Source of the DNA: Parvibaculaceae bacterium Mf 1.05b.01
GTDB lineage: Bacteria; Pseudomonadota; Alphaproteobacteria; Parvibaculales; Parvibaculaceae
Reading direction: 5' to 3'
Assembly (NCBI GenBank): GCA_000509225.1
Contig: BAOK01000002.1
Coordinates: 686,496-750,495 of the forward strand
Length of the DNA: 64,000 nt
This document shows, in pieces, positions 1 to 8,564 of this stretch (the stretch's first letter is position 1; each line of letters opens with the position of its first letter). The notes below the pieces were generated by a model, which saw only the letters and a program-made list of their open reading frames with translations, had not been told where the DNA came from and ran no database searches. A program made the translations under genes and the position numbers.

Positions 1-2
1 TT

Positions 3-545
3 GGATCGCGACCTGCCAGCCGGACGACTTCAGAGCGGATCGAGGACTTGCGGGCTATACCCTGGGTGTTCAGTTGGGCGCAATGCCGGGTCATGTTGCC
101 GGGCTGGTTTGGGGTGGGCACGGCGCTTACAGGTTTCAAAGACCAGAATCTCCTGAAGGAGATGGCGGGTGCATGGCCATTCTTCCACACGACTCTGACC
201 AATATGGAGATGGTGCTTGCGAAATCAGACATGGAGGTGGCTAAGCGGTATGTGACCCTCGTGGAGGACAAGGCGTTTGCGCAGGACATATTCGCTCATA
301 TTCGATCGGAATGGTCGCGAGCCCATGATGCGCTGTTGGAGGTGACGGGACAGACCCGTCTTCTGGAAAACAGTCCTTCTACAGAAAACGCGCTCCGGTT
401 GCGTTTGCCTTATGTTGAACCGCTAAACCTGCTTCAGGTCGAATTGATTAAACGTCATCGGTCGGGCGAAACCGATACGCGTATTGAGCAAGGGATACAG
501 CTGTCGATCAGCGCTATTGCAACGGCTCTCAGAAATAGCGGCTAA
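3..545 (+). CDS. ppc: Phosphoenolpyruvate carboxylase, C-terminal part
   Basis: This is the last 180 codons of PEP carboxylase, which carboxylates phosphoenolpyruvate to oxaloacetate and refills the TCA cycle. The reading frame is open to the left edge, so the gene starts outside the window. The frame shows the family signature GSRPASR followed by LRAIPWVFSWAQCR and LPGWFGVGTAL, then the helical C-terminal domain. The final residues are ALRNSG rather than the usual RNTG, a small deviation. An internal TTG at 48 is a leucine inside the conserved block and not a start. The annotation is secure, because the RPASR and PGWFG blocks are specific to this enzyme. Confidence 0.95.
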   Translation, partial: GSRPASRTTSERIEDLRAIPWVFSWAQCRVMLPGWFGVGTALTGFKDQNLLKEMAGAWPFFHTTLTNMEMVLAKSDMEVAKRYVTLVEDKAFAQDIFAHIRSEWSRAHDALLEVTGQTRLLENSPSTENALRLRLPYVEPLNLLQVELIKRHRSGETDTRIEQGIQLSISAIATALRNSG

Positions 546-572
546 GTGAATGCCGCTCTGTCGTCAGTGTCT

Positions 573-1961
573 TCAGGCGACGCGGATATATCCAGCGAGG
601 CCGGTTTTCTGGTGCTCGATGACATGGCAATGAAAGGCCCAGTCGCCCGGATTGTCTGCGACGAGGGCAACATCGAGTGTCTCTTCCTTGAGCAACAAGG
701 CGGTATCTGTCCAGTTGGGTAGGACGCTGCGCTTGTTTGACTTTATGGGTTTGAATGTCAGCCCATGCAGGTGGATAGGGTGGATGTTGGGGCTCTCATT
801 GCGCAAGCGCAGAATATAACTTCCCCCCAATTTCAATGTTGCAAGCGGCCCTGTGCCTGAAGCGTCTCCCGGCCAAGGTGCTCGGTTGATGGACCAGAAT
901 GTGTATCCAAGGGTGCCGCAAAAGCCATTGTTTGGCAGTTCGCCTGACGGAGACCAGCCGAATACAAATTCATGGCTTTGGGCATTTTCAAGGAGGGGCT
1001 GTGCGATCTTGTTTGGGATCAGGGGGGGCAGGTCGGCAAGTTTTCGCTGCTCGGGTTTTCCGACGGCGCGGAGACGGGCGAGACTTTTGCTGCGTCCCGC
1101 TATCTGGGCCATAAGACTGATCTCCTCGCCTTCCCGCTCAGGCATCTCAAGGGCGAGGTCAACCCGTTGTCCAGGCGACAATATTAGCGGATCTTCCTCC
1201 GTCGGCCAGGGTAGGGGTGTAAGAAGCGGGTGACCGTCCAAGGCGATGATGCGGCCGCGGGCGTTGGGCAAGAAGAGCTTGTAGATGCGCGTTATGTCTG
1301 TTGCGAGAATTCTGACGCGGGCAAGCCCATCGGTTTGCGCATCGTAGACAGGGTTCTGTTGCCAGTTGGTGGTGAGAATATTGCCGAGCGTTCCGCCGCG
1401 TGCCGCCCCGCGTGGGGTAAAGATCTCCTTGAACTGGCCATCTTTTCCCAGCCGAAAGTCTCGCAAGTTGAGAACAATATCGTTGTTGAAGCCTGGGTCT
1501 TCTGCCTCTTCGACAATCAGCGCGCCGGTGAGGCCCAGCGCCATCTGTTCCATTGTCATGCAATGGGGGTGATACCAGTAGGTTCCAGCATCTGGCGGCG
1601 TGAATGTGTAAGTGAAGCTCTCATCCTTGGCCAAAGGGAATTGGGTCAGATAGGGCACACCGTCCATCTCATTGGGCAGTCGGATGCCATGCCAATGCAT
1701 GGTTGTGTAGTCGGGCAAACGATTGGTGACAGTGGCTGTGAAGGGAACGCCCTGCTTTGCCCGAAGAATGGGAGGCGCTGCATCTGGCGACAGGCTTACC
1801 ATGCCTGTGGTGAGCTGGTCGGGCATCACATTGTACTGCGCGCGCTGAATGTGGAGATTGTTCACGCGCGGTGTTATGAGTTCCAACGGTTCGCAGCCGA
1901 CAAGTGCCGCCGCAGAGATAGAGGCAGCGGCGCTTTGCAGGAATTGACGGCGATGGAGCAT
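573..1961 (-). CDS. Multicopper oxidase (laccase/CopA-type), Tat-exported
   Basis: A 462-residue periplasmic multicopper oxidase that would oxidise phenols, Cu(I) or other donors while reducing oxygen to water. The N-terminus has a twin-arginine signal (RRQFLQ) and a possible lipobox ending at Cys23 (LVGC). All four copper motifs are visible: HWHG (His89, His91), HPH (131-133), HPIHLHG (394-400) and HCHVIEH (444-450). The axial position of the T1 copper, five residues after the last His, is Leu455, as in higher-potential laccases, rather than Met. A start at the ATG at 1961 follows AAGGTGAG. It lies 104 bp downstream of a TetR gene on the same strand, which may regulate it. The substrate cannot be told from sequence. 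Confidence 0.9.
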   Translation of the reverse strand: MLHRRQFLQSAAASISAAALVGCEPLELITPRVNNLHIQRAQYNVMPDQLTTGMVSLSPDAAPPILRAKQGVPFTATVTNRLPDYTTMHWHGIRLPNEMDGVPYLTQFPLAKDESFTYTFTPPDAGTYWYHPHCMTMEQMALGLTGALIVEEAEDPGFNNDIVLNLRDFRLGKDGQFKEIFTPRGAARGGTLGNILTTNWQQNPVYDAQTDGLARVRILATDITRIYKLFLPNARGRIIALDGHPLLTPLPWPTEEDPLILSPGQRVDLALEMPEREGEEISLMAQIAGRSKSLARLRAVGKPEQRKLADLPPLIPNKIAQPLLENAQSHEFVFGWSPSGELPNNGFCGTLGYTFWSINRAPWPGDASGTGPLATLKLGGSYILRLRNESPNIHPIHLHGLTFKPIKSNKRSVLPNWTDTALLLKEETLDVALVADNPGDWAFHCHVIEHQKTGLAGYIRVA

Positions 1962-2065
1962 TTAGGGGCTCACCTTATGATCTTGGGGGGATCAGCACAG
2001 CAAACTGCGGGTCACCTGGCAAGGGAGGCCGGTGATGACATGTCGTCGCGGTGGAACCGGGCGGG

Positions 2066-2761
2066 CTAGTTTTTGTCGACGGAGAAGCCATCAGGGAGCG
2101 AATAGGCGCCGAGCATTTCGCCAAGCCATTTCCTGAATCTAAGCGGGGCATCGGGATCGTCGCCGAAGCCGCAGGCTTCGTAGAAATAGTCGCCGACGAC
2201 TGCTTCGCCAAACGCTGTATTGGCGACAAGAAGAACCAGGAACATGGTTTCTTCGCGATCAGGATGCGGCAGGTTTTGGCTCTCTGCCAGTTTGCACCGG
2301 GCCGCATGACCGCGATCTGCGATCTCTGTCATGACGCCGGTGGTTGCATTGCCTTCGGGGCTTGAGTCGGTCAGCAGCATCCAGGACAGGAGTTTGGCGG
2401 TGCCCTGGTCGCTCAATGCTTCGAACGTGTTGTTGACGAGGCTTGGCATATGCGCCCCGATTTTTTGTTCGTCGTCTCCGTCCAGCACGCCTAGTAGTTT
2501 TTCCCGCAGTTGCGACGTGGTGCGATCGACGAGGGCGTTCACGAGGCCAGCGCGGCTTTCAAAGTGATGCAGGATAGCCGGGTGTGAAATGCCAACATCG
2601 CGCGCAATGTCCTGCAGCCGAATGCCTTCTGGGCCCTGTTCGGCGAGGCGTTTTGCAGCGGCATCCAATATGACGCGGCGAGATTCCTCAGCTGACCTGC
2701 GGATGCGTTTGGTGGGGGCGGGTTTGTTCTCGACCGCCAATTCTTCGAGTATTTTGCTCAT
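2066..2761 (-). CDS. TetR/AcrR family transcriptional regulator
   Basis: A 231-residue TetR-type repressor. The N-terminal DNA-binding domain (about residues 20-75) carries RVILDAAAKRLAEQG, then the recognition helix region DIARDVGISHPAILHHF. The remainder is a helical ligand domain. The ATG at 2761 (MSKILEEL) was chosen because it follows AAAAGAGCC and begins just before the HTH. The longer upstream reading frame runs across a palindrome (2794-2807) and the divergent Spx-like gene and is unlikely to be translated. The neighbouring multicopper oxidase downstream and the ArsC/Spx-like gene upstream are candidate targets. The ligand is unknown. Confidence 0.88.
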   Translation of the reverse strand: MSKILEELAVENKPAPTKRIRRSAEESRRVILDAAAKRLAEQGPEGIRLQDIARDVGISHPAILHHFESRAGLVNALVDRTTSQLREKLLGVLDGDDEQKIGAHMPSLVNNTFEALSDQGTAKLLSWMLLTDSSPEGNATTGVMTEIADRGHAARCKLAESQNLPHPDREETMFLVLLVANTAFGEAVVGDYFYEACGFGDDPDAPLRFRKWLGEMLGAYSLPDGFSVDKN

Positions 2762-2793
2762 AGGCTCTTTTGCCCCATCCCCGACTTCAATTT

Positions 2794-2807
2794 TGATAGA
2801 CCTATCA
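2794..2807. promoter_or_regulatory. Palindromic candidate TetR operator
   Basis: TGATAG-ac-CTATCA is a perfect inverted repeat with 6-bp arms. It lies 33 bp upstream of the TetR start and within the divergent intergenic region shared with the Spx-like gene. Position and symmetry suggest an autoregulatory operator. No binding evidence is available. Confidence 0.5.
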
Positions 2808-2844
2808 TACTGACCTCTGGCCATCATGAAAGTACGGAGATGTA

Positions 2845-2861
2845 CTCCACAAAATGTGGAG
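2845..2861 (+). promoter_or_regulatory. Stem-loop in the divergent TetR/Spx-like leader
   Basis: CTCCAC-aaaat-GTGGAG has perfect 6-bp arms and is followed a few bases later by a run of six T. It could be a weak terminator or attenuator in the leader of the gene at 2919, or a second operator. The sequence cannot distinguish these. Confidence 0.35.
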
Positions 2862-2918
2862 CATGTGTTTTTTGGCCGAATCCGTCCAAAATGGCCGTGT
2901 TCAATGAGTGGAGGCGTG

Positions 2919-3266
2919 ATGATTAAGGTAAATGGGCTGAAATCCTGCGACACATGCAAGAAGGCATTGAAATGGCTTGATGCCGAAGGGCTTGAGCATG
3001 CCTTCCGCGATGTAAGGGCTGATGCGGTCACTCTGTCGGACGTGAAGCGCTGGGGCGAAGCTGTTGGCTGGGGCCGCCTTGTCAACAAAGCCAGCACAAC
3101 ATGGCGAGGGCTGTCTGATGCAGAAAAAGAGGCTGCCTCCGGCGCTGGCGCGGCTCAACTTCTCGTAGATAACCCGACGCTCATCAAACGACCTGTTTTC
3201 GAGTCGGGTGACACGGTGCTTGTTGGTTTTAAAGCGGATCAACAAACAGCCCTTAAAGCGGGATAA
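2919..3266 (+). CDS. ArsC/Spx-family thioredoxin-fold protein
   Basis: A 115-residue protein of the arsenate reductase/Spx superfamily, closest in style to YffB/MgsR-like members. It begins MIKVNGLKSCDTCKKALKWL, which places a CxxC pair at the end of the first strand, as in Spx, rather than the CxxS of some ArsC proteins. The middle shows NKASTTWRGLSDAEK and the later part NPTLIKRPVFE, the substrate-binding Arg region typical of the fold. The ATG at 2919 is preceded by GGAGG at a short distance; an in-frame ATG at 2904 is less well placed. It is followed after 2 bp by a GNAT gene, so the two are probably cotranscribed. The real substrate, arsenate or a protein thiol, is not known. Confidence 0.85.
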   Translation: MIKVNGLKSCDTCKKALKWLDAEGLEHAFRDVRADAVTLSDVKRWGEAVGWGRLVNKASTTWRGLSDAEKEAASGAGAAQLLVDNPTLIKRPVFESGDTVLVGFKADQQTALKAG

Positions 3267-3268
3267 TC

Positions 3269-3829
3269 GTGGCAGGTGCACTCTTGTTACCTATTGAGAC
3301 AGAGCGGCTTTCTCTCCGGGACTTCTGCTCTGGGGACATTGACGCGTTGCATTCCTATGCTCGTTTGGATGAGGCGACGCGGTATCTATTGTGGGGGCCG
3401 AATGACCTGCGGGCGAGTGAGGCGCAGCTCTCTACTTTCATCGATGCCGCTGCTGACTTGCCGCGGACCATCTACGAGCTTGCGCTTACGTCAAAACCTG
3501 CCGGGCGCGTGATCGGCGCGCTTTGCCTCTATCTGGATGAATCAGCAGAAGGTGCGGAGCGTGGGGCAGAGCTTGGATTCGTTCTGCACCCTGCCTTCTG
3601 GGGCAAGGGCTTGGCAACGGAGGCAGCTAAGGCGCTGTTGACCTATGGCATGTCTGATCTCAAGCTGACCCACATCTGGGCGACCTGTGACGCACGCAAT
3701 CTTGCGTCAGTTGGTGTATTGGAAAAAATTGGGATGATCCGGCAAGAAACCATTCGAGGTGCCCGCGATACGGCGGATGGTCTTGTAGATGAGCACCAAT
3801 ATCTCTACCCAGCGCGCCGAATTGGCTAG
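3269..3829 (+). CDS. GNAT N-acetyltransferase, RimJ/RimL type
   Basis: A 186-residue acetyltransferase that would move an acetyl group from acetyl-CoA to an amine, in this subfamily often a protein N-terminus or a small molecule. It opens with the RimJ-like ETERLSLRDF block. The acetyl-CoA binding region reads ELGFVLHPAFWGKGLATEA, followed by a helix and DARNLASVGVLEKIGM, the diagnostic NxxSxxVLEKxGF-type motif. The start is a GTG at 3269, only 2 bp after the stop of the Spx-like gene, which suggests translational coupling. Its end overlaps the convergent tusA-like gene by 4 bp. Confidence 0.88.
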   Translation: MAGALLLPIETERLSLRDFCSGDIDALHSYARLDEATRYLLWGPNDLRASEAQLSTFIDAAADLPRTIYELALTSKPAGRVIGALCLYLDESAEGAERGAELGFVLHPAFWGKGLATEAAKALLTYGMSDLKLTHIWATCDARNLASVGVLEKIGMIRQETIRGARDTADGLVDEHQYLYPARRIG

Positions 3830-4071
3830 ACCTTTTCGGATCTGCATTTGATCCGAAAGATGAGGATCTGGTCTTCCTTGGCGCTCTCCAGCAGTTCATG
3901 ACCGCTTTCATGGCAAAAGTGCGGAAAGTCGATCGCGGCGATGGGATCGGTTGCCAGGACTTTGAGGATGACGCCTGGAGAAAGCTCCCTCAGCCTCTTC
4001 TGGGCCCGCAAGACCGGTAATGGGCAGGTCAGACCCGTTACGTCGAGCAATAGATCCTGATTTTCTGTCAT
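3826..4071 (-). CDS. tusA: TusA/SirA-family sulfur carrier
   Basis: An 81-residue member of the TusA family, small cytoplasmic proteins that carry persulfide sulfur for tRNA thiolation, molybdenum cofactor work or sulfur oxidation. The hallmark CPLP motif sits at residues 16-19 (LTCPLPVLRAQKRL), with Cys16 as the sulfur-accepting residue. The second half contains the VLATDPIAAIDFPHFC stretch expected for the family. It is convergent with the GNAT gene and stands alone, with no sulfur-relay genes beside it in this window, so its exact pathway is open. Confidence 0.9.
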   Translation of the reverse strand: MTENQDLLLDVTGLTCPLPVLRAQKRLRELSPGVILKVLATDPIAAIDFPHFCHESGHELLESAKEDQILIFRIKCRSEKV

Positions 4072-4224
4072 ATCGTCTCAACTCTGTCTGGCATGTAAGG
4101 ATCAGCCTAAATCCCTACCCAAAACAGGGTAACGGACGGTGCGGAGACCGGTTCTGCTTGACCCAAAAAATTTGTCCCGGTTACATACCATTGTTGCAAA
4201 AGAAGAAAAATGGGAGGTGACCCG

Positions 4225-6018
4225 ATGGGTCTTATTCAAAGTATTGGCAATGATGTGACTTTCGCGCGCGCCGCCCTGCGTTCCCTGAAAAAGGTGAATG
4301 CAATCTATGCGGATGAAAAGCACACATTTGCCGATGTGATCGAGGATTTTGCTCGAACAAAACCAAACAATATCGCCATTGTTTCCGATCAGGGTACGAT
4401 GACTTATGCGGAGCTTGATGCAGCTGCCAACAGATACGCCCGGTGGGCAAAAGAGCAGGGTGTTGGGCCTGACGTCTCTGTGGCGTTGCTTATGGAGAAT
4501 CGGCCAGAATATCTTGTGGCCTGGATCGGAATTATCAAGGCTGGTGGCGCTGCGGCTCTCATCAACACAAATCTGACGGGCGGGCCTTTGGTGCATTCGC
4601 TCTCCATCTCAGGGGCGGACCATCTGGTGCTCGGTGCGGAACTGGCTGAGAATTTCTCGACAGCGGTCGATAGTCTTGAACGCCCGATGAAGGTGTGGGC
4701 GACAGGCGGTGCGGTTCAGGGAACAGAAGATCTTGATGCGGTGCTGGCCGACCGGTCCGCGGAAGCGCTTCCTGCTGATTATCGCAAGGACCTGACAACG
4801 GACAATACAGCGCTCTACATCTACACAAGCGGCACGACGGGCAACCCAAAGGCTGCGAAGATACCTCATGTGCGCCTCCTCATCATGATGGGCGGATTTG
4901 CTGCGGCGACGAATTCGACCGAGAAAGACCGGATGTATGTCTGTCTGCCGCTTTATCACTCTGCCGGCGGCGTTTGTGCTGTTGGCATTACGCTGACGGT
5001 TGGTGGCTCGGTCATCATCAAGCGGCGCTTCTCGGCTCGGGAGTTCTGGGATGATGTGGTCGACCACAAGGCAACGCTGTTCCAGTATATCGGCGAACTC
5101 TGCCGCTACATGTTGAATACGGAGCCCCATCCAAAGGAGCGCAAACACAAGCTGCGTACGGTGGTGGGCAACGGACTGCGACCTGAGATCTGGCCAGAGT
5201 TCCAAGAGCGTTTCAAAATCCCGAAGGTCATCGAATTCTATGGCGCGACGGAAGGCAATGTGGCGCTGGTGAATTATGACGGCACGGTCGGCTCTATTGG
5301 CCGTATCCCCAAATGGGCAAAATCAAAATACAATGTTGAGATTGTGAAGTTCGACATTGAAAGTGAAGAGCCTATTCGCGGTGCGGACGGACTTTGTGAA
5401 GTTTGTGCGCCTGGCGAAATCGGGGAAGCCTTGGGCAAGATTGACCCCAGTCTGCCAACCGGGCGCTTTGATGGATATGCGGACAAAGCTGCGACCAGCA
5501 AGAAGATCCTCCGGGATGTATTCGAAAAGGGTGATGCCTGGTTTCGAACCGGTGATCTCTTAAAGCAGGATGAAAAGGGCTACTTTTATTTCATCGACCG
5601 GATTGGTGACACATTCCGCTGGAAAGGTGAGAATGTTGCGACCTCGGAAGTCGCTGAGGCCATTTCAGTCTTTGAGGGCATCAAAGAAGCCAATGTTTAT
5701 GGGGTGAATGTGCCGGGGGCCGATGGTCGTGCGGGCATGGCGTCGATTGTTTCGTCCAAAGAAGTAGATCTGCCGAAGCTCCGCTCCCATCTGGAGAAGG
5801 AGCTTGCTGCCTATGCTCAGCCGCTCTTTATCCGCATTCAGCCGGAGATTGAAATCACGGGAACCTTCAAACACCGCAAGGTTGAACTTGTGAAAGAAGG
5901 GTTTGATCCCGAGAGCGTGTCTGACCCGATCTATTTCAATGATCCGGCAGAGAAAGCTTTCGTGCCGTTAGACAAAGCGCTTTATGAGAAGATCAGCGCT
6001 GGTGAGGTCAGGGTTTAG
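4225..6018 (+). CDS. Long-chain acyl-CoA synthetase, FATP (SLC27) type
   Basis: A 597-residue ATP-dependent ligase that activates fatty acids to acyl-CoA via an acyl-adenylate. The adenylation P-loop motif is YIYTSGTTGNPKAAK near residue 205. A second block is FYGATEGNVALVNYDG, followed by the TGD hinge (WFRTGDLLKQDEKGYFYF) and IDRIGDTFRWKGENV, which is the pattern of the fatty-acid-transport-protein/very-long-chain ligase group. The ATG at 4225 was chosen because GGAGGTG lies between the first in-frame ATG (4210) and it. It fits with the acyl-CoA dehydrogenase and enoyl-CoA hydratase found elsewhere in the window. Chain-length preference is unknown. Confidence 0.92.
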   Translation: MGLIQSIGNDVTFARAALRSLKKVNAIYADEKHTFADVIEDFARTKPNNIAIVSDQGTMTYAELDAAANRYARWAKEQGVGPDVSVALLMENRPEYLVAWIGIIKAGGAAALINTNLTGGPLVHSLSISGADHLVLGAELAENFSTAVDSLERPMKVWATGGAVQGTEDLDAVLADRSAEALPADYRKDLTTDNTALYIYTSGTTGNPKAAKIPHVRLLIMMGGFAAATNSTEKDRMYVCLPLYHSAGGVCAVGITLTVGGSVIIKRRFSAREFWDDVVDHKATLFQYIGELCRYMLNTEPHPKERKHKLRTVVGNGLRPEIWPEFQERFKIPKVIEFYGATEGNVALVNYDGTVGSIGRIPKWAKSKYNVEIVKFDIESEEPIRGADGLCEVCAPGEIGEALGKIDPSLPTGRFDGYADKAATSKKILRDVFEKGDAWFRTGDLLKQDEKGYFYFIDRIGDTFRWKGENVATSEVAEAISVFEGIKEANVYGVNVPGADGRAGMASIVSSKEVDLPKLRSHLEKELAAYAQPLFIRIQPEIEITGTFKHRKVELVKEGFDPESVSDPIYFNDPAEKAFVPLDKALYEKISAGEVRV

Positions 6019-6030
6019 CGCTGAACTTCG

Positions 6031-6444
6031 CTATTCTTTTGATCCAAACAGAATGGTTTCAAGATCTAACGTCGATCCTCCGCTAGGGTCGACGTTAGTT
6101 GTTTTTCTCATCTCTACGACCAACTTGAGATAGTTTGCTATTGATGTGTCATTGTCCAAACGTGCCCCACCTTTTTCAAAGGATGCGAGCTTTTCAATGA
6201 CTCCCTTCGATCCATAAACAGAGACCCTGAGTTTTGCGTCAATGAGAGCCGCAAGACTGTCTTTCTTTGGTGAATTGGATTGGTATTTTGCGCCGACCGA
6301 TGCTGCCAAATAATCAACGTATGCTTGTTGTTGGCGGAGTGTTGCTTCCTGCGACTTTTGATTTGATTTCGACAACCAATGTTGCATCACGGCGCCTGCG
6401 ATGAGAGTGGCAATTGGCAGCACTACATTTAGGTAAGGTAACAT
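6031..6444 (-). CDS. Hypothetical membrane-anchored protein
   Basis: A 137-residue protein I do not recognise. The first 20 or so residues (LPYLNVVLPIATLIAGAVM) form one hydrophobic helix. The remainder is hydrophilic and Lys/Gln-rich and probably forms helices (QKSQEATLRQQQAYVDYL). The DNA looks more AT-rich than its neighbours, which may indicate acquired sequence. It ends 12 bp from the acyl-CoA synthetase stop, in convergent orientation. The architecture of one anchor plus a soluble helical tail resembles small proteins found in genomic islands, but no function can be given. Confidence 0.6.
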   Translation of the reverse strand: MLPYLNVVLPIATLIAGAVMQHWLSKSNQKSQEATLRQQQAYVDYLAASVGAKYQSNSPKKDSLAALIDAKLRVSVYGSKGVIEKLASFEKGGARLDNDTSIANYLKLVVEMRKTTNVDPSGGSTLDLETILFGSKE

Positions 6445-6511
6445 TGTCTCGATCCGAATGAATTCTGGAACTTGAACAATGATAGGCTCAGTGGTGCCTA
6501 GTTGGTAAGGT

Positions 6512-6544
6512 AAAAGGGCGGTTCCCTAAAGGGTCCGCCCTTTT
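6512..6544 (-). terminator. Bidirectional intrinsic terminator
   Basis: AAAAGGGCGG, a short interior and CCGCCCTTTT form a long GC-rich stem. The inner CCCT/AGGG pairing closes the loop and there is an A/T tract on each side. It sits just downstream of the minus-strand LLM oxidoreductase. Confidence 0.85.
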
Positions 6545-6562
6545 CTCATTTCAGGATGGGGA

Positions 6563-7780
6563 TTACTCAGCAGCGTCTGTTTTATGCATTTCTGCAGCAG
6601 CTGCCAGAATATCCGGGCTGATATTCTCTGTGCCCTTTTCTTCAATATGTTTTGCGATCCGTGTGCCCACAGCAGCGATGGCCGCGCCCATAAAGGTCTC
6701 GTGATTGTCACGTGCCCAGGCATATGACTGTTCGCGATTTGTGTTGAGACCCTGGAACTTTGGCATCACATAACGCGCCATCAATTCATAGGAATTTTTG
6801 GTGCGTTCGAAGTTTGCCCAGTTATGCGCCATAAACAGGAAGGCGCCATACCCACCTGATTGCGCTTCGAGGCGGTCAAGCTGTGCAATGGCGTCTTCCG
6901 GCGTGCCGATCACCGCAAGGCCGGATTCGATCAATGCGTCCACCGGATCTCCTGCATCATCAGGTGCCAGCGGGAGGGCGGCGACTTCCCGGAAATAAGC
7001 CAGCCAGTTTTTCAGGCCGAACTCAACGTCAGCGCGTGCCTGTTCTCTTGTTTCCGCAATATGCATGGGGCCAACCAGGCGCCAGCCAGAGCGGTCCATG
7101 ACATTGCCATGGTCCTTGGCTTTCTCTTCTGCAATGGCCCAGTTGGAAGCCAGCGCGTTGAAGCCGCCAGATGATGTGGCGCCGAGAGAGAGAAGGCTGA
7201 GGCCGAGGCGGCCTGCAGCTGTGGCGCCGGTTGGAGAGACTTGGCTTGCGGTTGCGATTTCCACAGACGGACGGGAGTAGGGTGTCATTTGCAGATGCGC
7301 TTCGTTGAGTTCAAACCAGTCGGACTTGTGGGTGACTGTCTCACCGCGCAGCAAGGGTACGAGCACTTCAAGAGCTTCGTCCATTTTGTCGCGCTGGGTC
7401 TGAACATCAATGCCCATCATGAATGCATCGGAGGGAAGTGAACCTGGACCAACACCGAACATCACCCGGCCACGTGTCATGTGGTCCAGCTGGTTGATAC
7501 GGTCAGCGAGCATCAGCGGGTGGTGATAGGGGAGGGACGAGACGCCGGTACCGAAGCGGATGTTTTTTGTGCGTTCGGCCGCTGCAGCAATGAACAGTTC
7601 CGGGCTTGCGATGACTTCGAACGCGGCTGAGTGATGCTCGCCGATCCAGGCTTCGTCATAGCCCAGCTTGTCCATCCACTCGACAAGCTCCATATCGCGG
7701 TGCATGGCCAGAGACGGGTTTTCGTCTAGGGCGTGAAAGGGTGCGATGAAGGCACCGAAACGTAGTTTTGGTCCAGGCAT
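6563..7780 (-). CDS. LLM-class flavin-dependent monooxygenase (LimB-like)
   Basis: A 405-residue luciferase-like oxidoreductase. The family uses FMNH2 and oxygen to oxygenate small organic substrates. The N-terminus (KLRFGAFIAPFH) and the block GYDEAWIGEHHSAAFE match the bacterial luciferase fold. GTGVSSLPYHHPLMLADR and RVMFGVGPGSLPSDA are also typical. Overall length and the long C-terminal region resemble limonene monooxygenase-type enzymes, but the substrate is not determined. A TetR gene lies 44 bp upstream on the same strand and an SDR gene diverges beyond it, so the three may form one inducible degradation locus. A strong terminator follows. Confidence 0.88.
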   Translation of the reverse strand: MPGPKLRFGAFIAPFHALDENPSLAMHRDMELVEWMDKLGYDEAWIGEHHSAAFEVIASPELFIAAAAERTKNIRFGTGVSSLPYHHPLMLADRINQLDHMTRGRVMFGVGPGSLPSDAFMMGIDVQTQRDKMDEALEVLVPLLRGETVTHKSDWFELNEAHLQMTPYSRPSVEIATASQVSPTGATAAGRLGLSLLSLGATSSGGFNALASNWAIAEEKAKDHGNVMDRSGWRLVGPMHIAETREQARADVEFGLKNWLAYFREVAALPLAPDDAGDPVDALIESGLAVIGTPEDAIAQLDRLEAQSGGYGAFLFMAHNWANFERTKNSYELMARYVMPKFQGLNTNREQSYAWARDNHETFMGAAIAAVGTRIAKHIEEKGTENISPDILAAAAEMHKTDAAE

Positions 7781-7824
7781 GTTTGTTTCCTCCGTGTTTT
7801 ACTTTTCGTTCTTATTAAGTCGCT

Positions 7825-8439
7825 TTACGTTTTTAGGCCGTTCAACATGATGTCGAGCAGGTCTTCGCCTGCCGATTTGGGAATGTCTTCCCTGTTGTTA
7901 CTCCAAGCTGAAACAAAAGAGCCCCAGCTTGCGACAAGGGCTGCGGCGACAAGTTCTGGGGCGACTTTGGTGCCGAATTCACGCGCCTGCTGTCCTTCTC
8001 TGATGATATCGGTGATGAGATCCAGAAGGCCTTCATTCGCTTCTGTCGCGGCTTCTGGCAGCGATGGTTGGTTGAGAAACTCTCTGACCATTTTGCGCAT
8101 GATCTCAGCATTTTGTTCCCAATCATCGACGAGGGCGCCCACCATGAAGCGCAGCTTGTCCTCTGCGTTGCCAGATACATTGATGAGGCGCTCTTGAAGG
8201 GTTGCTGTCAGGCGCTCGTTGAATTCGGTAAGCAGTGCCGCTTTGTTTGGGAAGTGGAGGAAGAAAGTGGCCTTGGCCACATCCGCGCGGTCGCAAATAT
8301 CTTCGATCGTCACCGCATCATAGTCACGGTCAGCAAAAAGCTTCATTGCAGCGGAAAAGATGCCTCTCCGGGTCTGCTCCTTTTTGCGAGAGCGCCGAGA
8401 TGGCTGACCTGCAATCGACAGATTTTCAGTTGCTCCCAC
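7825..8439 (-). CDS. TetR/AcrR family transcriptional regulator
   Basis: A 204-residue TetR-type regulator. The HTH domain reads RRGIFSAAMKLFADRDYDAV, then IEDICDRADVAKATFFLHF, with the conserved KATFFxHF end of the recognition helix. A GTG at 8439 is the preferred start because AGGAAGG lies 9 nt upstream and because a palindromic site at 8469-8482 would otherwise sit inside the gene. A longer frame opens at 8505. It lies between the LLM monooxygenase (same strand, downstream) and a divergent SDR, and both are plausible targets. Confidence 0.85.
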   Translation of the reverse strand: MGATENLSIAGQPSRRSRKKEQTRRGIFSAAMKLFADRDYDAVTIEDICDRADVAKATFFLHFPNKAALLTEFNERLTATLQERLINVSGNAEDKLRFMVGALVDDWEQNAEIMRKMVREFLNQPSLPEAATEANEGLLDLITDIIREGQQAREFGTKVAPELVAAALVASWGSFVSAWSNNREDIPKSAGEDLLDIMLNGLKT

Positions 8440-8468
8440 GCTTACCGCCTTCCTTGCCCCGCAAAAAC

Positions 8469-8482
8469 TAGACCGAAGTCTA
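8469..8482. promoter_or_regulatory. Palindromic candidate operator between TetR and SDR
   Basis: TAGAC-cgaa-GTCTA is a perfect inverted repeat with 5-bp arms, placed 30 bp before the TetR GTG start and about 80 bp before the divergent SDR gene. It is a plausible TetR binding site controlling both directions. Confidence 0.5.
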
Positions 8483-8564
8483 ATTTTACGAAATAACTGA
8501 GTCAAACTGCGGCGTTGGGCTTAAAGTCGCGGCATCAAAAAACAACGAAAAAAGGGAGAACATA

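Noticed and set aside
1230-2069. A 279-codon plus-strand open frame opposite the multicopper oxidase
   Set aside because: It mirrors the oxidase and shows no family pattern; the minus frame has all copper motifs.
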